Source: Gremmenia infestans
Taxonomy: Eukaryota; Ascomycota; Leotiomycetes; Helotiales; Hamatocanthoscyphaceae
Direction of reading: 5' to 3'
Length of the DNA: 64,000 nt
NCBI GenBank assembly: GCA_032629725.1
Contig: JAFEVB010000002.1
Location: 1,550,001 to 1,614,000 of the forward strand
The position numbers and the translations under genes are program-made. Below the pieces are notes generated by a model. That model worked only from the letters and a program-made list of their open reading frames with translations, had not been told where the DNA came from and made no database searches. Shown in pieces: positions 34,013 through 45,767 of the stretch (its first letter is position 1; each line of letters begins with the position of its first letter).

Positions 34013-34721
34013 CTATTCCTCTCCTAGTTAGCGTTGTCCCGACGCTTAAGTACGATAATAGGAAATATTTTATAACGCCTACGGCTCCCTTCTTCTTTTA
34101 CTATACCCGTTAGTTCCGCTAAATACAAGTAATATATTACTCTCTTTAAAACCATTTAGTTATACAGTGTTCCGAATATGCCTTATTCCAACTATACTTG
34201 TTATTATTGCTAATACGTAGTCCTAAATAGCAAGTTGCAGCAGTATAGAGAGTGCGTCCAACATGGAGCAAAATACAATGCTCTCTAAGTATTAGTTAAT
34301 AATCTCTAGGATCTCCATCTAGAGGAAAAGCGCCTAAAGTTTAAAAGAGATACGGCTTTTAAAGCAGCTATAGCCAGTCTAGTCTAAGTCTATAAACTTG
34401 AATATTATTAATAGAAGCTTTATAAATAGGGTATAGAGATAGTCCGTCGCGGGCTAAAGTCTCTTAATAAGTTAGATGCCCTAGAGGAAAAGGAAAAGAT
34501 TAAGAGGGAAAAGAATAAACAGCGCGAGCAAAAGGCCCCGCCTACTTCTTCTACTATATTTCCTACTAGTAGCCCTTCTCCTAGTCCTAACCTCTTTAAT
34601 AATCCTGCTTTTATTATATCCCTAGCTACGTACAATCCTTCTAACCTCTTTTAGGTAGGCTAGGGTATTAGTTTTAATACTCTATAAACATCTTAAGGTT
34701 CCTAAGCATTACTAAGGTTTC

Positions 34722-35009
34722 CTAGGTGTTTTCCAAGTATAGGTAGTCCATCCATTTAACCAGGTACTTAGTATAGCCTCTAACCCGTTTATAGTCTAGT
34801 ATTACTTTAACCTTATACTTAGCATTAGGGTTAACTAGTTGGATTTCCGTGATAGGCGCGGGTAGCGCCCCTAGTAGTACTGGTTTAAGGAGAGATATAT
34901 AGAATACTAGATATATGTTTATTATTCTAGGTAGTACCAATTTATAGTTAACTAGTCCTACAACTCGCTTGATTTTAAACAGCCCCAGCTTCTTATAATC
35001 CAGTTTCAT
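34722..35009 (-). pseudogene. Integrase C-terminus and chromodomain remnant of element B
   Basis: The only sizeable open frame in the 31-kb block (95 codons). It reads as the end of a Gypsy integrase (KLDYKKLGLFKIKRVVG, YISLLKPVLLG) followed by a chromodomain core (YKVKVILDYKRV, TKYLVKWMDYLYLENT), with several expected Pro, His and Trp codons changed as RIP would do. Chromodomain-bearing Gypsy elements target heterochromatin. It is a fragment, not a gene. Confidence 0.85.
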
Positions 35010-38000
35010 GCTTAGTTATTTTATCTTAATATTTCTTTATATTAGATAGACCTTATCCCTCTCTTTAAGTATAGGTTCCACACTATATTTTCCATTATAG
35101 TATAACGCTGCTCTCTTTATAAAGAATGCTAGGTTACTAGCTAGTTCCTCCCGAAGTGCTTTAAGGTCTTCTACCTATATAGTCGTAGATTAGTTATCTA
35201 CTCCTAAGGTTATTATAAAGTGGTAGGCCTTAGGGTTATAACTATAACTCGCGTATACTAGTAAGATCTTCATATTTTCCGCAGCTAACGTATTATATGC
35301 GAACTAGGCAAGTGGTAGAAGTCCTACCTAGTTATTCTGCTTATAGTTTATATAACACCGGATATATATTTCTATTATCTGATTTATCTATTTAGTTTAT
35401 CTATTAGTTTATAGATAAAAACTTATTAATAGCTTCCTTTTAATACCTAGCAAAGCCGTAAATGCTATCTAGAATTTTAAAGTAAAGAGCTAATCTCTAT
35501 CTAATATAATTTCTTCTAGCGCGCTATAGTTTACTACTACTACTTAAAGAAATGCCTAGGCTAAGTCTTTAGCCGTGCTTAATTCCTTATAGGGTATTAT
35601 ATAGGTGTATTTTATTAACCTATCTATAATAACTAGGATAGAATTATATTCCACTCCTATTATTAGGTTCTTAAATAGTAGTAGTTTAACTATAAAGTTC
35701 TATATAATAGATATCTAGGGAGTCTTTAGTATATTAGGTGATTGTATTATACTATATAGGGCGTATTATAATACCTTATTCTATATATAAGTATTACACT
35801 TATTAATAACCTTCTTAACTATTATTCGCATACCTAGAAAGTAGTATCTCCGCGAAAGCCTTTCCTAGGTTCTAGTATTTCCCTAATATCTATAAGCTAG
35901 TAGCTTATATTATTCCTTAATAAATTCTTTCCGGATACTCTTAGAGATATATATCTTATTCTTATATAATAGGAGCCCCTCTATATTCTTCTAGAAGTAT
36001 TATAAGATGCCTTCTACTACTATATCCCCTTTATATACCAATCTGATTTTATCTATAAATAGGTTGCCGTTAATACGGGTTGCTACTACGATTTATTATT
36101 TATTTAGGATAAGATTATTACTATCTTCCTAGAAGATCGCAACGCCCTTTATTTCCTCTTTTACCTTATATTCTAGCTTCCAACTTAATATATTAGCGCG
36201 TATATTCTTTATCCCCTTTATATATTTAATCTATAAGTTATAGATAGCAAGTGTTTCTACCTACCTTATCTGTCGCCTATTTAAGTCTTTAGTTATAGTA
36301 AAGCTAATAAGATTCTTATAATTAGTAAGAATTATTACCGGAAAGTTAGCCCTCTAAAGGTAAACCCTCTATTCCTATAATGCTTTAACTATTACTAGAA
36401 GTTCCTTATTATATATATTATAGTTAAGTTCTATAGATATTATTTTTCTAGAGTAGTATACTACTAGATACTAGCTACTATTCTTATATTTCTATATAAG
36501 TACTCCCTCTATCGCCCTATCTAACACGTCTATCTCTACTATTAACTTAAGTTCTAGCTAGAAGTTCTAGCGGATAGGTTCCTCTATAAAGGCCTACTTT
36601 AGCTCTTAGAATGCCTTTTCTGCTTTATCTATCTATTTAAACTCTTTCTCCTTTTTTATTAGGTCTATAAGTAGTAGAGCCTTCTTTAAATATAACTTAA
36701 TAAACTTCTAGTAGAAGTTTATAAATTCTAGGAAAGATTATACCTATTTAACTATAGTTAGCGTTTCCTAGGTAATAATCGCTTAGACCTTTTTAAGGTC
36801 CAGGCCGATTTTCCCTAGCGTAATTATATAGCCTAGAAAGGTAATTTCTTTTATATAGAAGTTATACTTAGATAGCTTTAGGCGGAATCCCTTTACTACG
36901 AGTGCTTCTAAGACCTATATTATATATCCTACGTGCTATTCCTTATCATCTAAATATACTAGTATGTTATTAAGATAATATATATAGAACCTATCTAAGA
37001 AAGCCCTTAACGCGTTATAGTTAACTTTTTAATAGGTTGCCGGGGCGTTAGTTAGCCTAAATAGTATAATCTAGTACTTATAGTAACCAAATCTGGTTTA
37101 AAATGCCGTTTTCTATTCCTTGCCCTTTATAATACGGATTAGGTAATATATATCCCTTATATCTAATTATATAAAGATTACCGCCTTTCTTAAACAGTCT
37201 TATATATTATCTGCCTATAGTAGTAGATATTAATTTTTTATAGTTATCTCGTTTAACTTTTAGTAGTCGATGCAAAATCGATCTAGTCCGTCTTTTTTCT
37301 TTGCAAATAGTATTAGCGCTCCTAATAGGAAGTGCAACTCTCTTATCTATCCCTTAGATAACACCTTATTAATATACTCCCTCTATAGTCTTATCTCTTC
37401 TTTACTATACTAGCGAAGTGGTTCCTAAGAAGGTTTATATCCTTCCTTAAGCGGTATCTTATAGTCCTATAGTTAATATTTAGGTAAGGCCTTCTTACCT
37501 TATAGGTTATTAAACATCTATTTAAACTTCTTATACTATACTAGTATCTCTTTTTCAACCTTTATATTATCCGGTGGAGGGCCTCGGGTTGCGTGCCCTA
37601 GCGCGTTATAGAAGGTAGCGCTAACCTCTCTATAGCTATATAGTTATTTTAATATATAGCTATATTAGATAAACTTTATCTTATAAGTTTCCTAGTTAAT
37701 TTCTGGATTATGCTATCTAATCTAAGAAATACTAAAAATAGCCTAATTATCTCTAATACAGATTATATCTAGGCTGATTTCCTTCTAGTAACCTCTAATA
37801 GTTACCTGTATAGGTATAGTCTTATGCTTAACTATCCCTCTATTTATTTTAATTGCTATCCTATTAATAATAGTAAGTAGGTAGGGTTCCTTTTTCTCTT
37901 ATATTAGTATATTAAGCCTTTTTATAGCTTCTAGCGAGATAAAGTTCCTCTGCGCACTAGAGTTAAGCATAACCCGTAGCTCCTTTCCTCTAATATAGGC

Positions 38001-39613
38001 GTTTAGTATTATATAGTTTCAGCCCTCTATAGCCGCCACTTGCTTTCCTAGTTATCTTCTTTCTAGGACCTTATATCCTATAAATTGATTTTCCTATAGT
38101 CGGTAACTGCTTTCCTACCTTATTAGTTAGTATAGGGTGTTTAGCGCAAATATGCTTTATGCTTTATTACTAATATATTACTAGGCAAAAATTGTTAGGT
38201 TTGTAGGAAATAGAGGAAAAGTTGTTTTCCTCTAAATGCGTTTCCTTAACCCTTTGCTAGTAATTTCCTAGACGTCTCCTAGCTCTATAATTAAGCTTAG
38301 CCTTAGTATTTCTTCTCCTAGGATACCTTCGACGATCCTAGGTTATTAAGGTGCCTTAAAGATAACTTATTATATATCTTAGTATATAACTATATAGTAG
38401 ATGCCTTCTTCTAGTTTCTCTATTCCCAGCTAGAAGTCCCCTTTAAAGGCCGGTTTATCCCCTTCTTTAGGTTCCTACTAGTTTCCTGCAGAAAGCTTAT
38501 TACTAGCTATAATCTATTCTTTATCCATATTAGGTAGCTAGTCCGTAGGATCCTAAGATAGGCTTGCCTTCTCTTCTATATTTATTTCCTAGCTTTTATA
38601 TTCAGGTGGTTATATGCTATGCTTCTATCCCTTAGGGTCGGGTTATAAAGCTGCATCTAAGGTTTATATAGCCGCGCTTATATTTTATTTCTTTTAGGGT
38701 CCTTTCCCTTTCTTCTACCTATAAGAGGATACTAGGTATCCGGGCAATCCACACTTAAAATAGAGTCCCTTTTAATATCGCTTATCCTATTTCTCCTTAA
38801 AGAGTAGGTTTAGCTTCTAGTAAGCGGCGTTAATTTCTATTAGATCCCCCTAGTCCTTTCTTCCTATTAATCCTATCTTTCCTAACTGTTTACTAAAGTT
38901 ATAGGTTCTCTTTTATTTAAGGGACCTCTTAAAGAATTAGTTATTAATCTTAACCGCTTCTTTAATTATTTTAGCGAGACTATTTAGTTAGTCTATCCTA
39001 GTTAGCTTATCCTTAATAAAGTCCTTTAGTCCTATATAGTACTAGCTAGTTAGGGCGCGGTCGCCCTATCCTGCTATATCTAAATACTACTAGAACCTAG
39101 CTATATACTTAGAGGCTAACTTGTTCTACCTTAGTTATTATAGCTCTTATTTAGCTATGCTTTACTATTTAAGGTTGCCGAAGACTTATTAGATGTTTTT
39201 CTTGAATGCCTTATAGCTTATAAATATAGTCTAAGTTAAGGTCCTTGCTCCGGTCGTGACTCGCCCCTAACTAGTTTTATTTGCTATAAAGTCATTAATA
39301 TAGGTCTTAACCTAGTTAAAGGCTACGTTCTAAAAGTAACTAATTATATAGATAACCTTTACTATCTTAGTTCTAAATAAGTATTAGTTGAATAGGATAT
39401 ATATATCTATTAAAGTTAGAAAGTTATCTAACTTGCCTCTATCTCTATAGAATATATTAGGTGTCTTAATAATCGCAGTTCGTTCCTATACCGCAAAAGT
39501 CTATGCTAGCGCCGGCGTAGAAGCTAGAGTTAGCATTAGGGTTAGGGTATTCTTCCTCTTAGTAGATCTGGTAGATAATATTATTCTATTAATAAAGAGA
39601 CTAGTGCTTAAAG

Positions 39614-40079
39614 TGTAACGATCGCCTAGCTTATATAGTACTAGGGTAAGTCTTATAACTTAAGTAGGTCTCTAGACCTAGGTTATTATTAGGTTAATAT
39701 TGGTATCTATCGATGGATTACTAGTTGCTATACTTAGGAGTATAGCTTATTATAAAGTATAAAGTAATAAGCGTATATTAGGAAATACTATTTAAGTTAA
39801 GTATAAAGCTCCTATCTAATAGGTAATAACCTAGTCTTATATAGAACCTTTATATCCTAGATTATATAGATTATTCTAATTCTACTAATCCCGGATTATA
39901 TAGATTATTGCAATCTAAATAATCTATCTATATAACGCGTTATATAGCCGGCTAACTAATATACGTGGTTATTATACTAGCTACTATAAAGGAACCTTCT
40001 TTCTTCTAGGGGTTCTCCTATGCCTAGCGAACTAGATATTGAGCCTAAGATCCCCTAGTTACATGTTGCCTTTATAACA
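39614..40079 (-). repeat. 5' LTR of element B
   Basis: 466 bp, same subtype as 33547-34012. Followed directly by ATCCGGTGGAGG, internal DNA of element A. Confidence 0.85.
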
Positions 40080-42124
40080 ATCCGGTGGAGGGCCTCGGGT
40101 TGCGTGCCCTAGCGTATTATAGGAGGTGGCGCTAACCTCTCTATGGCTATATAGTTATTTTAATGCATAGCTATATCAGGTAAACTTTACCTTATAAGTT
40201 TCCTAGTTAATTTCTGGATTATATTATCTAATCTAAGGAATACTAAAAATAGCCTGATTATCTCTAATACGGATTATATCCAGGCTGATTTCCTTCTAGT
40301 AACCTCTAATAGTTACCTGTATAGGTATAGTCTTATGCTTAACTATCCCTCTATTTATTTTAATTGCTATTCTATTAATAATAGTAAGTGGGTAGGGTTC
40401 CACCTTCTCCTATATTAGTATATTAAGCCTCTTTATAGCTTCTAGCAAGATAAAGTTCCCTTATATACTAGAGTTAAGTATAACCTATAGCTCCTTTCCT
40501 CTAGTGCTAGCATTTAGTATCACGTGGTTTTAGCCTCCTATAGCCGCCACTTGCTTTTCTAGTCGTCTTTCTTCTAGGACCTTATATTTTATAAATTGGT
40601 TTTCCTATAGTTAGTAACTGCTTTCCCACCTTATTAGTTAGTATAGGGTGTTTAGCGCGAACGCGCTTTATACTTTATTACTAATATATTACTAGGCGAA
40701 AATTATTAGGTTTATAGAAAATAGAGAAAAAGTTATTTTCCTCTAAATACATTTACCTAACCCTTTACTAGCGATTTCCTAGATATCTCCTAGCTCTATA
40801 ATTAAGCTTAGCCTTAGCATTTCTTCTCCTAGAATACCTTTAATAATCCTAGGTTATTAAGGTGCCTTAAAGATAACTTATTATATATCTTAGTATATAA
40901 CTATATAGTAGATGCCTTCTTCTAGTTTCTCTATTTCTAGCTGGAAGTCCCCTTTAAAGGCTAGTTTATCTCTCTCTTTAGGTTCCTACTAGTTTCCTAT
41001 AGAAAGTTTATTACTAGCTATAATCTATTCTTTATCTATATCAGGTAGCTAGTCTATAGGATCCTAAGATAGGCTTGCCTTTTCTTCTATGTTTATTTCC
41101 TAGCTTTTATATTTAGATAGTTATATACTATACTTCTATCTCTTAGAGTCTAGTTATAATACTGCACCTAAGGTTTATATAGCCGCGCTTATATTTTATT
41201 TCTTTTAGGGTCCTTTCCTCTTCTTCTACCTATAAGAGAATACTAGGTGTCCGGGTAATCTATACTTAAAATAGAGTCCCTTTTAACGTCGCTTATCCCG
41301 TTTCTCTCTAGAGAGTAGGTTTAGCTTCTAGTAAGCGGCGTTAATTTCTATTAGGTCCCTCTAATCCTTTTTTGCTATTAATCCTATCTTCCCTAATTAT
41401 TTACTAAAGTTATAGATTCTCTTCTATTTAAGGGACCTCTTAAAGAATCGGTTATTAATCTTAACCGCTTCCTTAATTATTTCGGCAAGACTATTTAGTT
41501 AGTCTATCCTAGTTAGCTTATCTTTAATAAAGTCCTTTAGTCCTATATAGTACTAGCTAGTTAGGGCGCGGTCGCCCTATCCTACTATATCTAAATACTA
41601 CTAGAACCTAGCTATATATTCGGCGGCTGACTTATTCTACTTTAGTTATTATAGCTCCTATTTAGCTATACTTTACTATTTAAGGTCGCCGAAGACTTAT
41701 TAGATGTTTTTCTTAAATACCTTATAGCTTATAAATATAGCCTAAGTTAAGATTCTTGCCCTAGTTATAACTCGCTCCTAACTAGTCTTATTTGCTATAA
41801 AGTTATTAATATAGGTCTTAACCTAGTTAAAAGCTACGCCTCAAAGATAACTAATTATATAGATAACCTTTACTATCTTAGTTCCAAATAAGTATTAGTT
41901 AAATAGGATATATATATCTATTAAAGTTAGAAAGTTATCTAACTTGCCTCTATTCTTATAGAACGTATCAGGTGTCTTAATAATCGCAGTTTATTCCTAT
42001 ACCGCAAGAGTCTATACTAGCGCCGGCGTAGAAGCTAGAGTTAGCATTAGGGTTAGAGTGTTCTTCCCTTTAGTAGATCCGGTGGATAATATTATTCTAT
42101 TAATAGAGAGACTAGTGCTTAAAG

Positions 42125-42556
42125 TATAACAATCGCCTAGCTTATATAATGCTAGAGTAAGTCTTATAACTTAAGTAGGTCCCTAGATCTAGGTTATTAT
42201 TAGGTTAATATTAGTATCTATTAATAGATTACTAGTTGCTATACTTAGAAGTATAGCTTATTATAAAGTATAAAGTAATAAGCGTATATTAGGAAATACT
42301 ATTTAAGTTAAGTATAAAGCTTCTATCTAATAGGTGATAACCTAGTCTTATATAGAACTATTATACCTTTAGATCCTAATAGATCCTAACAGGCCGCAAG
42401 GATCCCTATAGTCCTCCTCGGTTCATTATATAACTAATATACTAGAAGAACGTTTCTTGCTTATATAAGAAAAATCTATTCCTACTAAGGGTTCTCCTAC
42501 GTCTAGAGTTAGACATTGAGCCTAAGGTCCCTTAGTTATATATTATGTTCGTAATA
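42125..42556 (-). repeat. 5' LTR of element A
   Basis: 432 bp beginning TATAACAATCGCC (TG altered to TA) and ending GTTCGTAATA, then the TTAAG duplication. Confidence 0.88.
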
Positions 42557-42760
42557 TTAAGACCTAGAATTATTATTAAGACTATTACTAAAATATATAT
42601 AGTTTATATCCCTTAAATTAAACGCTAGCAATCCTAAAATAAAAATATTCTCTATCTTATAGCTATAGTTTACGTCTATACTATAAGAATACTTTTTTTC
42701 TATAATAACTATAGCTTCTTTAAAAGTAATAAAAGCTAGCATCTAACTATTATAATATAT

Positions 42761-42840
42761 AGAGCTTTCTATATATCTTCAGAGCCTCCTATATATATAT
42801 AGAGCCTCTTACACGTCTGTAGAGCCTTCTATATAACCGA
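42761..42840. repeat. Minisatellite, 4 x 20 bp
   Basis: Four consecutive 20-bp units at 42761, 42781, 42801 and 42821, each beginning AGAGC(C/T)T or AGAGCC and mostly TATAT-rich at the end. Unusually, CpG survives in the third and fourth units. Confidence 0.75.
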
Positions 42841-43211
42841 AAACACTTTTTTATATCTTTGAAAAAAGTAGCTAAAGTGATAGATTAGTCTAGCTGCTTT
42901 AGGTTTCTCTTATAAAGTAATTTAGAGCGATTTAGATTTACAATTCTAGGTAATCTAAGAATCTATATATTCTTAGTTTCTTATTAGTTTTTTCTAATTT
43001 TCTATATTATTATTAGTTTATTAGATCTAAGCTTTTAAGCTATAATCTACTTTTTCTATACTTTATTTTTAGTAGTATCACTTAATATATATATCTAGTT
43101 ATAGCAAAATCTATATAGTATAGATAGTAGTAGATAAGAAAAATAATATTCTATTATTATATATTTTAAATAAAGTAATTAATAATAAAAGAGAGAATTA
43201 CTAGTATTAGA

Positions 43212-43376
43212 ATATAAATAGTTAGATATTATTATATAACTTAGTACTAGCTTAGTTAGCAACTAGTAATAATTTTATTATTATTATAATATATTTAGCT
43301 AAATAATAATAAATACTAGTTAAGTCTATAGTAACTAGAATATAGTAGAAGTGATTATATATCTATAATACTAACA
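43212..43376 (+). repeat. 165-bp direct repeat, copy 2
   Basis: Second copy of 29073-29237, in the same orientation and at the same length. Confidence 0.8.
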
Positions 43377-44906
43377 GATTCTAAAATAGAAAATATATAA
43401 AAATATTACTAAAGTATATTAATCTATAGAGATAATAAGCTACTTTTATATTTAGATTAAAGACTATATAATAATTTATAATCCTATTTATAAGCTTTTT
43501 AAAAAAAATAAACTATTTATTTAAAACCTTAATATATAGAAAGTTATAATAGCTAAGCTATAATAAGTATTATTAAGCTTTCTAGTTTTAGTTTAAATTA
43601 ACTATTTAGAAAAAGCAGATAAAATTATAGTTCTAGTAGATATAAGTATTAATAGATAAAAAAGATACTTTAGATAAAAAGATCTAACTAGTAAAAAGGT
43701 CTATCTAGTATAGTATAAAAGTAGTATTTAGAATAATACTAAAAGAAGCTATAATACTATAAAATATAAAGTAAAAAAGATACTAAAGATTTTAAAGAAA
43801 TTCTAAATATAGCTAGTAGAAATATATTTTATCTTAAAAATTAATACTAATATCTTAGTAGTATAGCTAAATAAAATAGATATAAACTATCTAAATATAC
43901 TTATTATTAGATAGTTAGCTTAGATTTAACTTTTTAACTTTAAAGTATATTATATTATAGAAAAAATATATATAATAGTAGATGCGCTTTTATATAAACT
44001 ACTATATCTAGATAATTTAGATATTTTAAATAAAAATATTAATAACTAGATACTAGCTAAGTATAAGAAACTAATAAATAAAGTGAAGTAAATACTAGAA
44101 TCGATAGTATTATAATATCTAGAGAGCTAAGTAAAAGAGATAGAAGCCTTTTTATATAGTTTCACTTCTTAATACTATATTAAGCTTTAGTAGTTATATA
44201 ACTTTCACTTAAAATATAGGTTATATAACTAGTTATATAATCTTTTTTTTATATTATATTAGGTTTCTAATATAACTCTCTTTTTTAGAACCTAGTTTTC
44301 TAAAGTATCTAGCTTTTATATAACCTTTATATACTTTTTATATTATCTTTATATTACTTTATATATAAGCTACTAAAGCTATAATAAACCTAGAAAACCT
44401 TATAGGAAAAACCTAGGAAGTATAGTCTAGTATAAAGCCTCTAAATTGCTTTATATAGCTTTTAAGTATATTTTATTTTCAGGTTATAAAATCGTCTTTA
44501 CTAGATTATCTACTATGTATCTGCTACGCGTCTATATACTATCTGTATACTTTATTTTAGAACTATAAAAACCGTTTTTTAAGCTATACTTAAATTGTTT
44601 TTAGTATATATCTACTATATATCTATATACTATCTACTACTTATTTAATACTACTTCTTTCTTTAGATCTAGTCTCTAGATTATAATTAGCTTATATTAT
44701 ATAAAAATTAGAGTTACTTCTTTGCTTTAGTTTTAATTTAGCTATATTTTAGCTATATTACACTTTCTTATATATACTACTTTCTCTTTTTTACTTCTTC
44801 TATATAATACTTTAATTAAAGCGTTTTTTAGTATCTATATTCTACTTTTAAACAAGCTCCGCTTTACTTATAGCTAGCTAAAATAGTTATATATTACTAC
44901 TTTTTA

Positions 44907-45064
44907 CTTAATATTCTTAAGCAGCCTAGTATATTCTTAGATAGTATTCTAGTATATTCTTAAACTATCTAGTTACTAGCATTTTCTTAATATTCTTAAG
45001 TAGTCTAGTATATTCTTAGATAGTATTTTAATATATTCTTAAACTATCTAGTTACTAGTATCTT
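44907..45064. repeat. Tandem duplication, 2 x 79 bp
   Basis: 44907-44985 repeats as 44986-45064 (CTTAATATTCTTAAG... TAGTTACTAG); the differences noticed are C/T. It lies just upstream of element C. Confidence 0.8.
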
Positions 45065-45334
45065 ATATACGCTTTTTAGTAACTTCTCTTTTAAAAGCTC
45101 TTTAGATTAAAAATAGATAGGAAATATATTATATTTAGACTATTTTAAATAGTTTTTAGTAAAATAATCTTTACTTTAGTATTTAAAATACCATATCTTA
45201 AAATAGTAGTATAGTATATATTTGGTCTATCTATAGCTATAATATAGCTTCTTTTAGCTTTTTTTTTCTTTTGCTTTATCTTAGGCTTAGGGGATTTAGA
45301 GGCTTATTAGCGCCTAGACGAATATAAACTAAAG

Positions 45335-45767
45335 TGTTATAAACGTAATATATAACTAAGAGACCTTAGGCTTAATATTTAACTTTAGACATAGAAAAAC
45401 TCTTAGTAGAAACAGGTTTTTCTTATATAAGCAAAAGACGTCTCTCTAGTATATTAGTCACGTGATAGACTAAGAAGGACCATAGAGATCCTTACGGCCT
45501 ATTAGGATCTATTAGGATCTAGAGGCATAAAGGTTCTATATAAAGCTAGGTTATTACCTATTAGATAGAAGCTTTATACTTAACTTAAATAGTATTTTCT
45601 AATATACGCTTATTATTTTATACTTTATAATAAGCTATACTTTTAAGTATAGCAACTAGTAATCTATTAATAGATACTAATATTAACCTAATAATAACCT
45701 AGATCTAAGAACCTAACTTAAGTTATAAGACTTACTCTAGTATTATATAAGCTAGGCGATTATTATA
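45335..45767 (+). repeat. 5' LTR of element C
   Basis: 433 bp, preceded by TAAAG (45330-45334). Confidence 0.85.

Larger units (their letters stand above)
33547..40079 (-). mobile_element. Element B: complete but RIP-damaged Ty3/Gypsy element nested in A
   Basis: 6.53 kb with 466-bp LTRs (33547-34012 and 39614-40079; TGTAAC...TATAACA). Minus-strand order from right to left: gag with a zinc-knuckle remnant (FKCGLPG, about 38740-38760), protease, reverse transcriptase (about 36700-37500), RNase H, integrase, and chromodomain (34722-35009). No target duplication flanks it (CTTAT on the left, ATCCG on the right). Relative to B's own sequence, the host element A lacks the 65 bp corresponding to 37504-37568 at the insertion point. 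All long frames are broken except short remnants. Confidence 0.85.
29641..42556 (-). mobile_element. Element A: Ty3/Gypsy chromodomain-type LTR retrotransposon, split by B
   Basis: LTRs 29641-30071 and 42125-42556 (about 432 bp; TGTAACGATCGCC... to ...GTTCGTAATA) with a perfect 5-bp TTAAG duplication at 29636-29640 and 42557-42561. It reads on the minus strand: a polypurine tract AAGAGGGGAATAG (inverse of 30072-30084) lies just inside the left (3') LTR. Internal DNA is 30072-33546 (integrase, RNase H, RT) and 40080-42124 (RT start, protease, gag), interrupted by element B. Every frame is broken by RIP-type stops, although more CpG survives than in E. Confidence 0.88.
42557..45334. mobile_element. 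Element E internal DNA, middle part
   Basis: AT-rich, stop-filled. It holds the second copy of the 165-bp repeat (43212-43376), plus-strand RNase H-like remains near 43900-43995 (ending in a VADALSR-type motif read as VDALLYK), a 20-bp x 4 tandem array (42761-42840), a 79-bp tandem duplication (44907-45064), and a stretch at 44062-44148 whose inverse copy is at 55064-55151. The mixture suggests remains of more than one old element. Confidence 0.5.

Noticed and set aside
39530..39550. TTAGGG-like repeats in element B, possible interstitial telomere
   Set aside because: Only two units, inside the gag coding region of the element and explained by its Thr/Leu codons; not a chromosome end.
42557..42742. 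A 61-codon minus frame inside the AT-rich block
   Set aside because: AT-rich Ile/Tyr/Asn composition without a domain; expected by chance in RIP-damaged DNA.
45330..45334. A target duplication for element C alone
   Set aside because: TAAAG on its left is not matched after 51794 (CTTTT); the match is instead after D, which supports the composite reading.
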